Of a stretch of DNA of 64,000 nucleotides, positions 24,201 through 39,200 are shown one piece after another (the stretch's first letter is position 1; every line of letters starts with the position of its first letter). Source of the DNA: Brienomyrus brachyistius (lineage: Eukaryota; Chordata; Actinopteri; Osteoglossiformes; Mormyridae). The notes beneath the pieces are model-generated. The model did no database searches. It had not been told where the DNA came from and saw only the letters and a program-made list of their open reading frames with translations. The position numbers and the translations under genes are program-made. The stretch is taken from contig NC_064548.1 in assembly GCF_023856365.1 (NCBI RefSeq), positions 20,632,461 through 20,696,460 on the forward strand. Direction: 5' to 3'.

Positions 24201-27200
24201 GAGTTTCACTGATATTAAATTCCGCTTCCATTCAAACTGAGCTGAACCATAATGTCTGTCCTCAGTGATTATGGCTCAGCCTGAGCGAGGTAAGAGATAC
24301 CAGGCAGGATTTAGGGGAAGGATAAGGAGCACAAAATCTTTTTTTTTACAGATATTTACATTAGTTAGAGGCACAAATTACTTCGGGTAACACTTTACTT
24401 AAAGCTGTTATCGATAACGTTTTATAACGTTCGGTATAAGAATTAATATTGCATTGCAGCATCTTCTATTGACAGTCATGAGGCATTATGGTGTTGATTA
24501 TAATAATTCATGAGCTCCAATGAAGCTGTCATCTATAATGCACTATAGATACCTTCATGATGCACTATAATGGTCAGTATAAGAATTAAGGATGCTTTGT
24601 ACTGCATTATGAAGGTATTCAAAGTGCATTATACTGTAGATGAGAGCTCCATAGAGCACTCATAATGCATTGTAATGGACAGTATTAGAATTAAGGATGC
24701 TTTGTTTTGCATTATGAAGGTATTCAAAGTGCATTATAGACAAGAGCTTCATAAAGCAGCCATAATGCATATTTACACTGTAAACCAGTGTAAATCAGTG
24801 GTGTGTTTGTTATTTATGCAGAAATCAGATAATTGTGGACAGCAGACTCAAACCCTATGGGCAATACAGTGTGCTGCTCTTTGAAGAACAAACTCTGAAG
24901 ATGGCCTGCAGCCACCTACTGTACAATGTTAAAATATAAAAATGCAATTTATTGGCCCAGCTCCAGTGGATTAAAGCCGACATGGTCCACTGAGCTCAGC
25001 TCCTGCAGCCTTCGGTGCTCTGCTCTCCACAGATACTGACCTTCACCACCTTAATGTGGCACTATTCAATTATATGGGAACATTAAATTTAAATGTGTGT
25101 CCCAATCTACAGTGATTACAAGTCTGTGCATTATGTGAGAAATTAATGTGGAACTCTCCATAGCGTTTGCCTCCATGAGTCTCATGTAATGGGTGAATCT
25201 GCGTTTGTAATCTGGCTAATTGTGTTATACCGTCACAGCTTGTGTTGTGGGACTTGTTACTCCAGCGACTGATGGCGCAGCGTTCCAGGGTTGATGGTAA
25301 TATTAGAATTATTGCACGCGAGAGCCTCAGACACTGTCTCTCTCCCACTCATCACGCTCCTCACAGTCTCAAAAGTTCCGAATCATGTGTCTGTATGGAC
25401 TCGTGGCAGGAGATGCTGTCTTACCGAGCAACGCGGCAGACAGATGGCATGTGAAGCCGCAGAGAGTCCTTTTGTTTTCAGAACGAATAATTATCGAGTC
25501 AATGTTCCACAAGCTAAACATGCAAACAAAACATGCAAACAAAACAGTGCCAAATATTTTTGTGTGTAAACCTAATTTTAAATTAAAATAAGACTAACGC
25601 CTCATATTGAAATGTATTGTACATTCAAATAAATGCATGGATATCACATTTGTGATCATCATCATGTTTAAATAATAACATCACAGCCCCAGATTCCCTT
25701 AATGTTAAACCTGTGTCATTCTCAGAACCAACAGTTCAATCTGCATCGGGACTTTGGGTGATGTGTGTATGTTTGTCAAACAGAAGGTTGCTGGTAATGA
25801 CACCACCGTCAGATGGATGTATGCTGACATCAGAATGCATTACAGATTGAGAGATTCTGCTGCAAAAACAGCTAAAAACCAGCTTGTTCTGGCAGCTGGC
25901 TTTAGCTGGTCTAAGATGCTCTTTGATGGTCTAGCTGAGTGGGTCACCAGTTGGTCATACTGGTGTGGCCTGTCTAACAAGCTGGTCATGCTGGTATAAG
26001 CAGCTACACTAGCTAGAATGACCACCATAAGCTGGTATGACCAGCTAAACCATGTGTTTTCATGTGAAAACATGCCTTAAGCTGGTCAACTATCAGAAGC
26101 TGGTCAAGTTAGTTTGTTCAGTAAGGTAGAATGGAAACTCAAGGTTCTCTGTGTCTAAATCGAACAAGCTGACAGAAGCAGTCATTCTGTCATGGGCTCA
26201 TTCCCAGGGCTTACTGACCGTTGCTGTCCTGATCCTGCACAGGGTGCCAGTCTGTTTTCTTACAGTTATCATCGTTGTTGTCTTTATTATTGTCTTCCCT
26301 CCTTTACTTTTGTCAGATGTACATCTTCGAAAACAACATCTACTACCAGTCAGACGTCGCAAGCAATTCTCTCCGACTGACCTCCTCTGGTAAAGAAGGG
26401 GTCATCTTTAATGGGATCGCTGACTGGCTCTACGAAGGTAGGTGTCCTTTTGGCAGGCCATCTTAGGTGCTGATGTTCTCTGTCGTCAATTCATGCTACA
26501 TGGGCAACATGATCTTTTTTACTTAGTGTCTGCAGGTTACAGGTATATTTCTTAAGTGAATGGGCAGAAACTAGCCCAGCAACTGGGACACACGTTTTTA
26601 ACCTAAAAATATCACTGCTGTTTCACATGGAGGGTCTTCCGTTGTACCTTTAGGCTATATAATTAATCAAAGAACTTGAATGTCTTTTGAAGAACTTCAT
26701 AGACTTTAAGTCCAATGCTGGCTTGTAATTTGGAAGCAGAGATTAAAGTCTGTAATATTTTCTGAGTTTAAATTACCAGGCATGATTATCTGCACCAATG
26801 GATTCTAATGCAATTTGAACGTATCAAGAAATGACTTTATTGTACACTGTAACATTTATTACATTGTGTTTCACAATAATTCCCCTTTATGAAAAAGCAT
26901 AATTATATCAGAGTGATGGTTTTATGGAGTCACCCCTTTTAAATATATTTGTTTATTTGATTTCCAAATTTTCTGTTCGGCCTTCCAAATTTCAAAGCCA
27001 TAGAGATGTGTGGCAGGTTGCACACAATACAGATTTGAACACAATTCAAATACAGTGTAAATATTAAAGTTTTAATTAAAACACATCTGTTGTACATTGT
27101 TAACATGTAAACATGCTCATAATTCATAAACCTCTAAAATCCCCATATCTCCCAGAACAGACTTATTATGCCATTTGATTTACATTTAAAGTATATTTGA

Positions 27201-30200
27201 GATTCAGCTCATTCCATAAACATGTTCTTTTTTCTTAGTCTGTACAAAATGTCCGATGAATAAAGATCACAAGATCAAATGAGATCTTTCCTTTAGATGT
27301 GGTCTCAGCCGTTGATATGATCTCAAATATAACAGTGGCTACACTAAAGATAAAAAGATCAATCTATATGGAAAAGAATATTCCGGTTTCTACGGCGGGT
27401 CACCTTGCCCTCTAGCAAGCTGAAAAAAATAAAATGCTAATTATTATAGTTAAATTATCTGATTTATTCAGCATTGTGATAAAACTGAACCTCGCCCTGA
27501 GTGATGAACTTGGGGAGTCTAGCTAATTAATTCTGGATGAGGATAATATGTTATTTTGCGCAGTAGTGAGGACAACACGTCAATTTTAAAGTGTGACGTC
27601 AAGGCAGAACAGCACATGCCGATTATATTCGTAGAAATTTCACTTCCCTTCCACTGGCAGTGCTCTGGTGGCTGATTTATGGGACGTTCTGTGATTTTAT
27701 CCCCTTAGTAGGTGTGACTTCATTTCAGGCATGTTTTTTATTGTCTGACATTGAGGAACCTCATTGCATTCAGGCCCAGTGCTTTGATGGAAGTTAAGTG
27801 GGTCCAGGGAAGCAGAGTGACCTCCGCGCGAGACGTCGAGCAGCACTGGAAATCAACACTCCCCTTAACCACAGGACCTCACGCATCCTAAGCTGTCCAG
27901 ACTGTAAAATCAGAACGAGAACGTGTCTGCAGGGAGGAAGAATCCCTGCACTTAACTTTATGATGGTGGCTATCACATACGTTCAGGCCTCAGAATGAGG
28001 CCTCGGTGACGAGCTGATTGTATGAATATCGAGAAGAGTTTAACTGCTATTTATGGGTAGTGCGGTGTGTCCCGATACACAAGGCCCTCTGTAATTCCCC
28101 GGATCCTTCCACTATACTATTCTGCAGCGCTAACACTCATCACCACATCACCGAATAATGTCTTTAATAATCCACTATACAGAGAGCACACTAGACACGA
28201 AAGCTAATGCGCTGATGCAGTTCATTAGCAAAAGCATTCATCCAAAGTGACTACCTGGCTAACGATTTTACCACCTCATACAACTGAATGTGCCACTGAA
28301 GCTATTGCATGCAGGCGTTGCATCGGGGGGGGGCAGGACATGTCCATGTTACCCTGGTACTTAAAGCCATTAGCCCAAAACACCAGATCCTAAGCTGCTG
28401 TGTCAGCTTGCTCTTTCTCAGTGTGGCTTTTTTACAGCACGCGTTCATCCCTGTACACTTTCTGCCTGGAAAAGTGTAAAGCGAGAATAAGTTCTGAGGT
28501 TCTGGTTGGTCCTCCCTGGTGGTTTTGATACATCAAAGCTCTGCAGGATTCCTGAGAGGATGAGTGCTGAGGAGAATGTACCTTTTTTTTTTTTGCTGCA
28601 CCAGTAACACCTTCTGAACATCTTCTTTAGTAATTGTGTTATACTGTGTAGTAATACCAGCATTTCTGAAAGGGGTCTTTCTACAGGCCTGTCACCCCAG
28701 GGAATAATGATGTCATTTGCTTTGTTTTCAGAGGAGATTCTTCAGTCTCACAAAGCTCACTGGTGGTCCCCAGATGGAGAAAAGCTGGCGTACCTCACGA
28801 TCAATGACACCTTGGTGCCCAACATGGCCCTTCCCAGACTCACCGGCAGCTCCTATCCCAGAGGGACACAGTATCCGTACCCCAAGGTGTGAAACTGTGA
28901 ACACCATGTTCTTTCCCTGCTGCGAATTAGTGAGGGCAGATAACAGAGTAATGGATTTTAGATGCTGCATCAGATTGACTGCGGCGCTTGCAGAATCCAG
29001 TATCAGTAAAGGATGAATCTCTCAGTCTCATATAAATGATCCTGAGATAACTGAAGGACATTCTTAAGAAATATTATCTTAAATGTACATTTCTGCACCG
29101 GACAAAACTCTTCAAATTGTTTGGGAACCTCTTGAAATCGAAATAGCACCCTTTGACTGAATTCTTTAACGCTTTTTCCAGAAGATTCAGGTTTATCACT
29201 TCAGCAAGGAAATTGCGTGCATGCTATCTACAGCATTCATCAATTTAGGGAACTCGGCAAAAGTATTGCTTAATGAAAATTCACCAAAAAACAGTCTTAA
29301 ACTATTTGCCTGTAAGTATGCCTTTATATTCTGCGGTTACATATGAAAACATTTGCCTTTTGGAGGGATAAGATTTTGTCTGGTTTCTGAAGCAGGGCTC
29401 AGTAGGACCCTGTTACTTTTCTTACTGGCTCACAGTGTTCCTGTGTTGGTGCCAGGGGAGGACTCCTTTAAATCTCTCCTTTAAGCTGTTATTGGGAGCT
29501 TATGCTTATGGGCTTTTACTAGCCAAACCATCTGAAAGCATTGGTGTGTTTGCAGTTTTAATTATGCTTCATCCTCTCTGATTCCGCTCATACACACTGC
29601 ACAAAGCCCAGTATATCGATGGAAGCTCTGACTGATTCCTAAGTATAAGATTATCACGTCATTTCAGATTGTCTTTTTTCACTCCTACTTCAAGATAAAA
29701 GCTAAAAGACAAACAATATTCACTTACAAAAGCTCAGAAAGCTTTAATATCAGCAAAAACCGTTTAACTGCTTAAGTGGTCACACTATAGCCAACAGCTT
29801 GTGTAAGATATCTTCAGCACAAAATTATATTGGACATTTAATGAAATAAATCTGTTGGTGTTTGACTGTTGAGGCTTTTAATTGTTAAAAAAAAAAAAAA
29901 ACGAATTTGACACTTATCTTTGGCCAAATATGTTGTACTCCAGGTTTTTGGGCTTGTTATAGTTGGCTGTTTTTAATGCCCTGCATTGTAATCACTAATT
30001 AAAAGAGGCAGATTTTTTCCCTACCTTTAGAAAACACTAATTCTAGTTCATTTAATGTTCAGTGTCATCCATCTCCTGACAATTCTAGAAGAGATGTGTA
30101 GCATGTAAAATGGGTATTTTACCTTTTCTCCCTCTGACGCCTCCTCTCATTTTCCCCTCACATGTCCTGCCCACTCCTCCATACTCCTCCCTTTCACCTC

Positions 30201-33200
30201 CTCGCCTGTCCACCTCGACTCCTGCTGACAGTCCTGGGCTCATTTATATCCGCCTCTCTTGACGGAACGGTGCCAAATTAGGTGCCACTTTGGGGTTCCT
30301 GCTGACATCTTCCTAATGACAGTCTCAGTCTGCTATGTCTCAGTCTCAGTCTCAGTCTGCTATGAGCGTCCGATATGTGCCTGGCCAGTGCCTCAGTCAG
30401 CTGGACTATTCTTAAACCCATTTCACCTCATTGCTGGAGAAAATAAAATAAATATATATATATACATATGTACCTGCCCAGAATGCATAGGTGGAAATAA
30501 ACTGATCAATCATTCATTCAGGCCATGCAACCTTCTCTGAGGAAATTACGATTCTGTAAACCCAATATCGACATCAAATTTGATATTACTGATTAAATAT
30601 TTGTAGTGCAAGCAACATTTCAGAATTAGGGGGGTGATCATTAATAGGTATCTCACAGTAGTTATTTTTGTGTTTGAGAGATTGTGAAGGGATTGAATAC
30701 ATGGGGTATAACATAGATTAAATTAAAATAAACACACACTGTCTGCTGGAATAGTGCATCTTTGTGGCACATCTTTAATGAGGAGCTGTGTTCTATCTGA
30801 GGCCCTCTGTAGCCTTCACTGGAAAGTATCTATTTTTCTTATACAGCTCTGGAAAAAAATAAGAGACCACAGCAACATTTTTAGTTTCACTTATTTCTCA
30901 GTTTATAGGAATGTATCTGTGTAAAATACACTTTTTTTTTTGTTTTTTGCAAACTTCAGCCTGCCTCTTCCCTGCTTCTCACTGATGAAGGGTTTCTTCC
31001 TTGCTTTACGGGTCCTAACTGTCCTAGCAGTGCACTTCACACCGGCACTTAATGTCTCCCACTCTTTTTGAAGGTCACTTGAGGTCAACCTCCGATTTAT
31101 GAGGCACTGCTGGATAAGTTGATGATCATCTCTGGCATTAGAAAGTCACTTCTGCCCTCTACCTGGCTGGCTTTTGGTTATTTGCAATATCTCCTGTTTC
31201 ACCTTGTTCTTGTGTACTGCTAATGTAGAACCTTTGAGCCTGGAAGCAGCCTGCCTCACAGTCTAGCCTTCTGCCTGTAGAGTGTTTTCTTATTTTTTTC
31301 CAGAGCTGTATACTGTATAACTGTTTTTCTTATATACTGTGCATTTTTGAGGTGATGCATATAGGATATTATTTGTGTATGTTAATAGCACAAGGTGTGA
31401 TTATAGGTTAAAAATGTGTGATTCTGCAACCACATGGTTTCACAAAGTGTGACCTGTGTGCCAACAGGCAGGACAGCCCAACCCCACCGTGAAGCTGTAT
31501 GTCGTCAATCTCTATGGACCCACGCACACCCAAGAGCTCCTGCCCCCCGAGAACTTGAAAGTCAGGTGGGAATGTGTGCTTATCTCAGCACCATTACCTC
31601 CCTGTGGGTGATAAAAATGGTCAATGTGATATGAGAATGTCCGTGTGGCACAATTTGGGACACTGGCAATTTTACGCCTACCTACCCATCATAGTGTGAA
31701 CGTTTACCAGGGAGCATGTAACAGCTTGCCAGGTTCACCAGACATGCACACCCGGTTTACTATGTGTGTATTGGACTGGAAGTTATTATTAACTTAATGC
31801 TATGCAGATAAAGCCGGAGAAGGAAGGCATGTGGCATTACGTAGCTGCTGCAGCTCAACATGTAGTACATGTAATAATGCAAAGGCCATGGGTTCACAGA
31901 ACACACATAAAATGTAACCTTTCCCGTAACTCTAAGTCACTTTGAATAAAAGTGTGAGTAAATGCATCTAGGAAAATAGCCTTATTAAGTTTCATGCCAC
32001 TTAGTTTTTTTATGAATCACCAATGAGTTCAGTTCCATGTAAGGAACATGCTAAAATTCTGTGATTTGCTAGCATAGCAACAGCAAACTTAGCAGTAAGT
32101 TCAGTCTGCCCCTGTCTCCCTCACAGAGAGCATTATGTGGTGATGTTTAAGTGGATCAGCAGCACCAAAGCGGCTGTGAGGTGGCTGAACCGGGCCCAGA
32201 ATGTCTCCGTCCTTGCCGTGTGTGACACCACCATCGGTGCCTGTATCAAGGTAAACCCACCTTATTCTTTAGGTCAGTGATGAGCAATCTTATCGGCAAA
32301 GGGCCAGTGCAGGATTTTGGGATGACCGTTAATTCAGCTGCTCAAACCCAGGTGTGAAGCCTCTTCAGCTAATCAGTGCTCTAATTAGTAATCAGGGTGT
32401 TGAAGAGAAAACCTGTACGCCCAACAACCCTATAAATGAAGAGCTGGAAGTAAGATGTGTGTGTCTGTATATGGTTGTGCATGTTTGGGTTTCAGCTCTT
32501 GGAGTAAGTGATAAAATTCCCAAAAAACGTAGTAAAGTACTGGCTCTGTGTACTGTATGTCAATGACACTAAATGGCCATCACAGCACTGCATGGATTTC
32601 CTGTTTCAGAGACACGAGGAGACCTCAGACGTCTGGCTATCTAAACAGGTAGTCCATGTTTTTCTGTAGTGTTTTTTTTTTTTTAATAAATATACTGCGG
32701 ATATGCAATTCGGCACAAAAGGTCGCTAATTAAAATCTAGAATTTTTAATTGGTACTTGTCACTTAGTGTCATAGTTTCTGGGCTGAACTGATTGAAATC
32801 CACATACGGCAATGCGGTGTTATGTCGCTATGGCGACTGTATCCCTGCAGAACCAGGAAGCCATCTTTTCTAAGGATGGCAGAAGGTTTTTCCTGACAGT
32901 GCCAGTGAAGCAGGGTGGACGAGGAGAGTTCCATCACGTCGCCATGTTCACCACGCAGGTGGGATGTGGTGGGGTGGGCGTCCTGGTCCTGCTATAAACT
33001 CTTATTAAGAGTGCTACCTGTCTTTTATGCAAAACTAGCTGGGTCTGTGTCGATTTCTCCAATTCCATAGTTGGCAACACCAATGTTCCTAGGAAGAATC
33101 ATATTTATATTTTCTACACCTTCTGTCTGTCCCTCTCCCAGTCCAGAGCTGAGCAAAATGAAGTTCGACATTTAACATCTGGCAACTGGGAGGTGGCCAG

Positions 33201-36200
33201 AATCTTAGCGTACGATGAAAACAGCCAGAACGTGTGAGTTCACGCTCTCTGTTACTCTCTTGACTGCAAAGTAAAAGGACGTATGCTTCCTTGCGGGTGT
33301 CCTTCATTTGGGCTCGTGTACTTTCTGTGGGCAGATCTTCACTGCAGTGTTTCTGTTAGAGTGTGAATACTGGAAGCTAAAGTAAGAAGGTCTCTCCTTT
33401 CACCCAATTAGATACTTCCTGAGCACCGAGGAGTCCCCAGAAAGCAGACAGCTGTTCAGGTGATCTAGCAAAAACCTCATTGAAACATGCGCCATTGTCA
33501 AAATGTTTTGCTTGTCGATATTATACACAAACAGTAATTACTGAGATTAACCAGTACATTTGAGTGAACATCTAAATTATTTTGCATATTCAAGCATCTT
33601 TTTATTATAAATCTTTCAGAATGTTATCATCAGTTCATGCCTGAACTGTATCCTATACATATATACTGAGTTCTATATTTCAGTTTGAATCTCATAAAAA
33701 GCCTGTGACAGATTTCTCCCAAGGGTGGATGGTCCATGTAAACTGTTAATTTTGTATGGAGTGTTGTCTGCCTTTTCAAGATGAATGTGTTCACACTCAG
33801 TTGCATCTTTTATCCCTTGTCCCCAGTGTCTCGACGGTTGGCCTGTTTCCACGGCGATGCCTAACGTGCGAGTTGAACAAGGCCGGCTGCACCTACTTCA
33901 GTGCTGAGCTCAGTCCAGGTTTTCAGTATGTCCTGCTTCACTGTGAAGGTGAGGTATAGGTGGATCTTCGGAGTTCCGGGGCTGTGTTCTGTGACATTTC
34001 CAGGACTGATTGTATTTCTATCATTCATTTATCATTGTTTCCAATGACTGATATCTTTTCCAAGTAAGTTAAATATTTAATTATTTAACTATTCACAGTA
34101 CTGACAAATATGGTCAAATCAAGTATAAGAAAGCAGATACAAAAATGAGTTTCATAAATAATCAACAGCACTTTCAGAAGAATCAAATTAGCTTAAACAT
34201 AATTGAGCTCTTTATGACGACAGTTAGCCTTTAATGCCATGTTGACTTGACAGATGTCAGGGCCATGCCTTCACCATCCATTATTGTTATGCAGCTAAAA
34301 AGGGTGGCGTTACATCACGAACAATATACTGTACATTCAAGCAAGCATCCTTAACTGATTTGTCATGGAACATGTGACCCTGTGGCAAAAGTTGATTGGT
34401 TAGATCACATTACATTGAATGCCATGATAAACGCTGTTGATCAGACTCTCACAGTATAGTGAAGTATACTGCTGGGGGACAAAATCATAAACTACAAAAT
34501 CAAGATTAAAAGCATCCATTTCTTTGGTGTGTATTGAAGAGGAAGACATTAGTGATTTCCATCCCATAAAATTGCCGTTTTCAAACACTTTAAAATGTCA
34601 TATATTATCAAAATGATTTTTTATTATTTCATGTATACTTCAGGGCATTTACTTATCCATCAGGAAAGCAGACTAAGTCCATTTTTCATGTGTCATATAA
34701 TACTGTTCATTTTTGTAACCAAGCTGTTACTCTGCCATTTTCTAGATTTCAGCCTCTAAAACAGAGATAAATAAAATGCACATTTAATTGATAACAGCTT
34801 TAAAAATGTGTGAAAACTGATCATTTCCTGTCTTAAAACATACTGAGTAATGTACACAAAAATATCTGGATGAACAGACCTAATTGTGTCTTGTAAAGAC
34901 TGAAATATCTCATCACCTTCTATTTGAGTGTCAGTTTAAAGCAGTGTGAAGCTCTCTCTGGACGATACGGCATAATTCGTCTGTGCTTATTAAGCACCCC
35001 ATTCATTATTTAGTGCATTGTAAAGAGGTTTTGTAAGTCTGCCAATGAACTCGGTTTTTTGATCTTGGCTTTGTAGCGCTTCATGCTGAATAGTGTGTTT
35101 CTTTTGGCATCACCATAAACATACCTTTTGAACAGTATGTTGACATGTTTTAATATGAAAAGGAAATTAGATTACAGGGAAGCGCTGATGGATTTTTCTG
35201 AGGACATCTTTTCTCAATGTGAGGCTGTAACCGTTGTTACCAAAATGTAAAATGCTGACAGGGTTCTTCAGTACATGACGCTGTGGGCACAGTCATACAA
35301 TATTCAATGCGCAGACCAGCCAGTTCGTCAGGTATACCAGCTCGTTAGCACCAACAGCCTTAAACTCAGAGGATCGTGTGACTCAATACACACAACAGAC
35401 GGGGTCACGAGCTTCACATACATTCAAATAAGCTTTGGGACAGCTAAGGCACTTCGTCTAAGTGATTTTCAATGTGGTGTGGCGATTGTTCCCAGACGTC
35501 GTTAGCCCAGCATCTCAGAAACAGCCCCCCTCCAGAGATTTTCACTTAATACAGATTGTACAGTTTACAGAGAATGGTGTGACTAACTACCCAGTTAGTG
35601 ACATTCCTGTTGAATTCATGCCTCAAAGAACTCAGGCTGTTCTGTAGGCAAAAGGGGCCCTGTCCAGTACTACTAGACAGGTATACCTGATAAAATGAAA
35701 TATCTGCAGCTTCTGAGTTACATGCTTTGGTTTCTATGAGCTTACCTCGTACTTATTGTTCAGGGAATGACTGTGAGGAAGCATACTGGGAAAGGTTCAT
35801 GCAAAGTTAGTAATCACTGCATAATCAATCAATCAATCAATTAGTCAGTCAACCAACCAATCAATCAATAAATCAATCAGTCAATCAATCAGTCATCTAC
35901 AACACTGTGGTTGTCCTTATGTTTCATGTGAAGTACTGCCAAAATGATTTTGTAATGGGTGTAAAAAACAGGTGGCTGATGATACTTTACATATCCAGGA
36001 AAATGCTGCCCTAAAGTCCATATCTAGTTTCAGTTTAATGACAACGTCGTGACCTTCAAAAACACATTCCTACTACCACTGTCAGCCAAAAAAAAGCCAA
36101 AGCATATCCATGTTTTAAAAATGACAAGTTATTTTTAGTAATGATTGTGAGGTAAACGTTAGCAGAACTTTTTATTCCACTTATAGTTCAGGTCAGCAGT

Positions 36201-39200
36201 CAGGCTCAGCAGTAAAACCCAAGCATTTTTTAATCGAAAATGTGTGAATAATTAATGCTCATAATCACTTGGTACTCTATTAAAGGGTCTTGACATCTCT
36301 TACTGCACAACATTAAAGGAAGAAAATTAATCTTCATAGACTACTGCAGAGTGTCAGCATGTCAAAGTTGTGGCCTGTGTAGATGTAGTGAATTCATCTG
36401 TGTTCATTTTCTCTCTTTCACTTCATGCAGGTCCTGAGGCACCATCAGTGGTCTTGCACACTTTAAATACCAACGGTAAGATTTCTTTCCATGCACTTCA
36501 TTGATTCAAACCTCATACCAGAATACAGAATTTAATATTTGTTGCCATTTTCCTGCAAGTGTCTCTGGAAGTTCATAAAGTGTAATTCTGTTTATCGGTG
36601 TAAAAAAATATGTTAAACATGTAGTTAAAACTTAGGAATCATTTAAATGCAAATAACAGGTGAAGGCAAGACTTAAACATGAAAAAGCCTGTGATCTGTT
36701 AAGGTATTTCGTTTTTAAATTGTGTGAATTATATTGTAGTAATTCAGTTTCTTTCCAACTTGCTCCATATTGGTCTGTATTAACATGAGCTGCAAATTGG
36801 TTGAGTTCGACCCGTTGTTATGCACTGTTAGCACTGCAGTTATGTCATGTTGCTTTCATATTGACAGGCCTAGGAAATTATCTTATGTTTACACTGCATG
36901 ATAACTGGATATCTGATTTAAACTTTAAACTCATTGTCAAATTTAATTACTGTTACATGTTTCCTCCTTTTATTGATAAAAGTATCTCAATGAAACAATA
37001 AGGATTGATTTTAGTCAACTGGCTTTTAAAGGCTCTGGCTGTGGAGTCTGTCATTTTGCCATTGACTATCAGCCTATTTGTTTTACTGATTGCCTCATTT
37101 GTACTTCACACAGACTATTTTGCACTGGAGGAGAACACAGTTCTCAAAGCAGCCCTGAGAAGCAAGAAGATTCAGCAGACCCAACTGAGGCTGTTCCATG
37201 TAGAACACTTTGGTAAACAGATGAGACGACAGATGGATGGATGGATGGATAAACAGACAGCTAATTTTTTAAAGCTCTTTCTGTGAGGTTTATTGTTTCC
37301 AATAATTATGAGCAGAATTATTAACAGCTTTACATTTACTGTTATATTTAGAACTGCCACTAAGAATCTCCTTCCCACCGGATTTCTCCGAATCGAACCA
37401 GTATGGGCTTCTCCTTGTCGTGTGAGTATCTGATGGGCTTTCCTACAAGACCCTGTCGCATTTGGGACATGCCCTAATTCCTGGATTTAGCGCTACTGTG
37501 GATTTAGTGCTTGATGTAAACAGTAAAAGGCACCCCTTGGTTGATAAAGTTTTTAGTCCTTGTGTGCAGAGACAGAGTCTAGTCCCTGTTCACTGACTTT
37601 TCAGGGTTGCCAACTCTCGCACATCTGGTGTGACTCACGCTTTCAGGCCCTTATGCTCGCGCAAGAAATCTGACGGCAAATCTATATTATTCCATTATAA
37701 ACCTAAAATTAACTACATCAGAAGCACTGAGGTAGTTTGCAAACCTTACAGACTATTTACAAGGTAATAAAGCTGTTACATGTAAATAAATGTGCAGAAT
37801 TGCCTTGAACTGAATATCTCATGCCGGCAAAGTCGACAACTTCGACCATTCATGTGTATAGGAGATGCATCTGCTAAACATAAGATATAATTTATCTAAT
37901 TTTCTTAAAAATAGATAATAATGCCATTATTTATAGACATAGGGCTTCTATGCTAAGATATTTTTAGTTCATCTTTTGCAGAGATGGAGCTCCTGGGAGT
38001 CAATCAGTGAGTGACCAGTTTCTGTTGGACTGGGACTCAGTTCTGGTTAGTTCAGACAATGTCATCGTGGTCCGACTGGATGGCAGGGGAACTGGCTTCC
38101 AGGGCCAGAGAGTTTTGCATGCGGTGTACGAGCGTCTGGGATCCGTGGAGGTCCAAGACCAGATTGCTGTTCTGGAGTAAGTAATCAGATAATCAAGCTT
38201 TTGGCCTGGAGCACATCGATTAATTTGTAATTGAAAATGTTAGGAGATACTGTAAGCAGTGTGGTTCAGCATTCAGACATTGATCAGTAAACCTTCCAAC
38301 TACTGGAGTCACTAAAGAGCCAAAACACAGAAATCATTAATATTTCACTGCTATTTCTCCATAAATGTAACATCTTTCGAAGTGTAGAATCTGTAGAATA
38401 TAATAAGAATAAAATGTCTGTTACTTTTGGAAATGTAAGCAGTAGAAACGGGAAGTATGGCCCTCTGTAAATGTATAAAGTCATCAAGTTACATTGCTTT
38501 CGGAAACGTCTTTCCACCACAGTCCTTTACTGGATCAGTAGTTGTGGATTGATAGAGGGACGCATGTGTGAATTATATAATAAGTCTTACATGAGGATCA
38601 GTGATTTACGACAGTGTTATTCGCTGTCTCTTTATCTAAGGTACATGCTGCAGTTCCCTTACGTTGACCACACACGGATAGGGATATTCGGGAAGGTAGG
38701 TACGCTGTACTGCCTTTAGAAATCATTGACTATTTCTTGTATTTCTGAATGACCCACTAAACTATTTGAGGATATTTTTGAACGCCCTTCACTGGATGTA
38801 AATCCAGAGAGTGAACATGTGGACATGTTTATGCTCCTTCACAGGACTATGGAGGATACATCACTTTAATGATGCTTAAATCAACGGACACTCTGGTCAA
38901 ATGTGCAGCCTCTATGTCTCCGGTTACTGACTGGAAACTCTACGGTGAGGCTGGAAACTTTGCTTTGGTGGCCTGAAAGACAATGACATCACAAGGATGC
39001 AGCACATTTTCCAGTCTGCGCAGGACATTCATATTCTGCTCTAATGCAACTACATACTGTCTCATACCAATGAGCTTTTCAAAGTAAATTAATTGACATG
39101 AATTAAATCAATTGATTATGGAACCTATTTAAACCACCATTAAATTGAAGATCCAAGCCAGCCGTCTCAAACTGAGTACACAGGGGAACATGTACATTCT

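Larger units (their letters stand above)
20642..26316 (+). other. dpp10 intron d-e
   Basis: GT-AG intron of about 5.7 kb. Holds a fragment of a fish interspersed repeat near 21984-22060, a fold-back MITE (23274-23489), an AT-rich repeat with an internal 105-bp duplication (24387-24780) and degenerate AGCTGGTC-type repeats (25860-26115). The other parts show nothing I recognise. Confidence 0.85.
28887..31467 (+). other. dpp10 intron f-g
   Basis: GT-AG intron of 2.6 kb. Contains a complete short Tc1/mariner derivative at 30842-31310. The rest is AT-rich and unrecognised. Confidence 0.85.
33949..36430 (+). other. dpp10 intron m-n
   Basis: GT-AG intron of 2.5 kb. Contains a Tc1-like remnant (about 35325-35694) and an AATC tract (35823-35895). 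Otherwise AT-rich with no recognised element. Confidence 0.85.
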
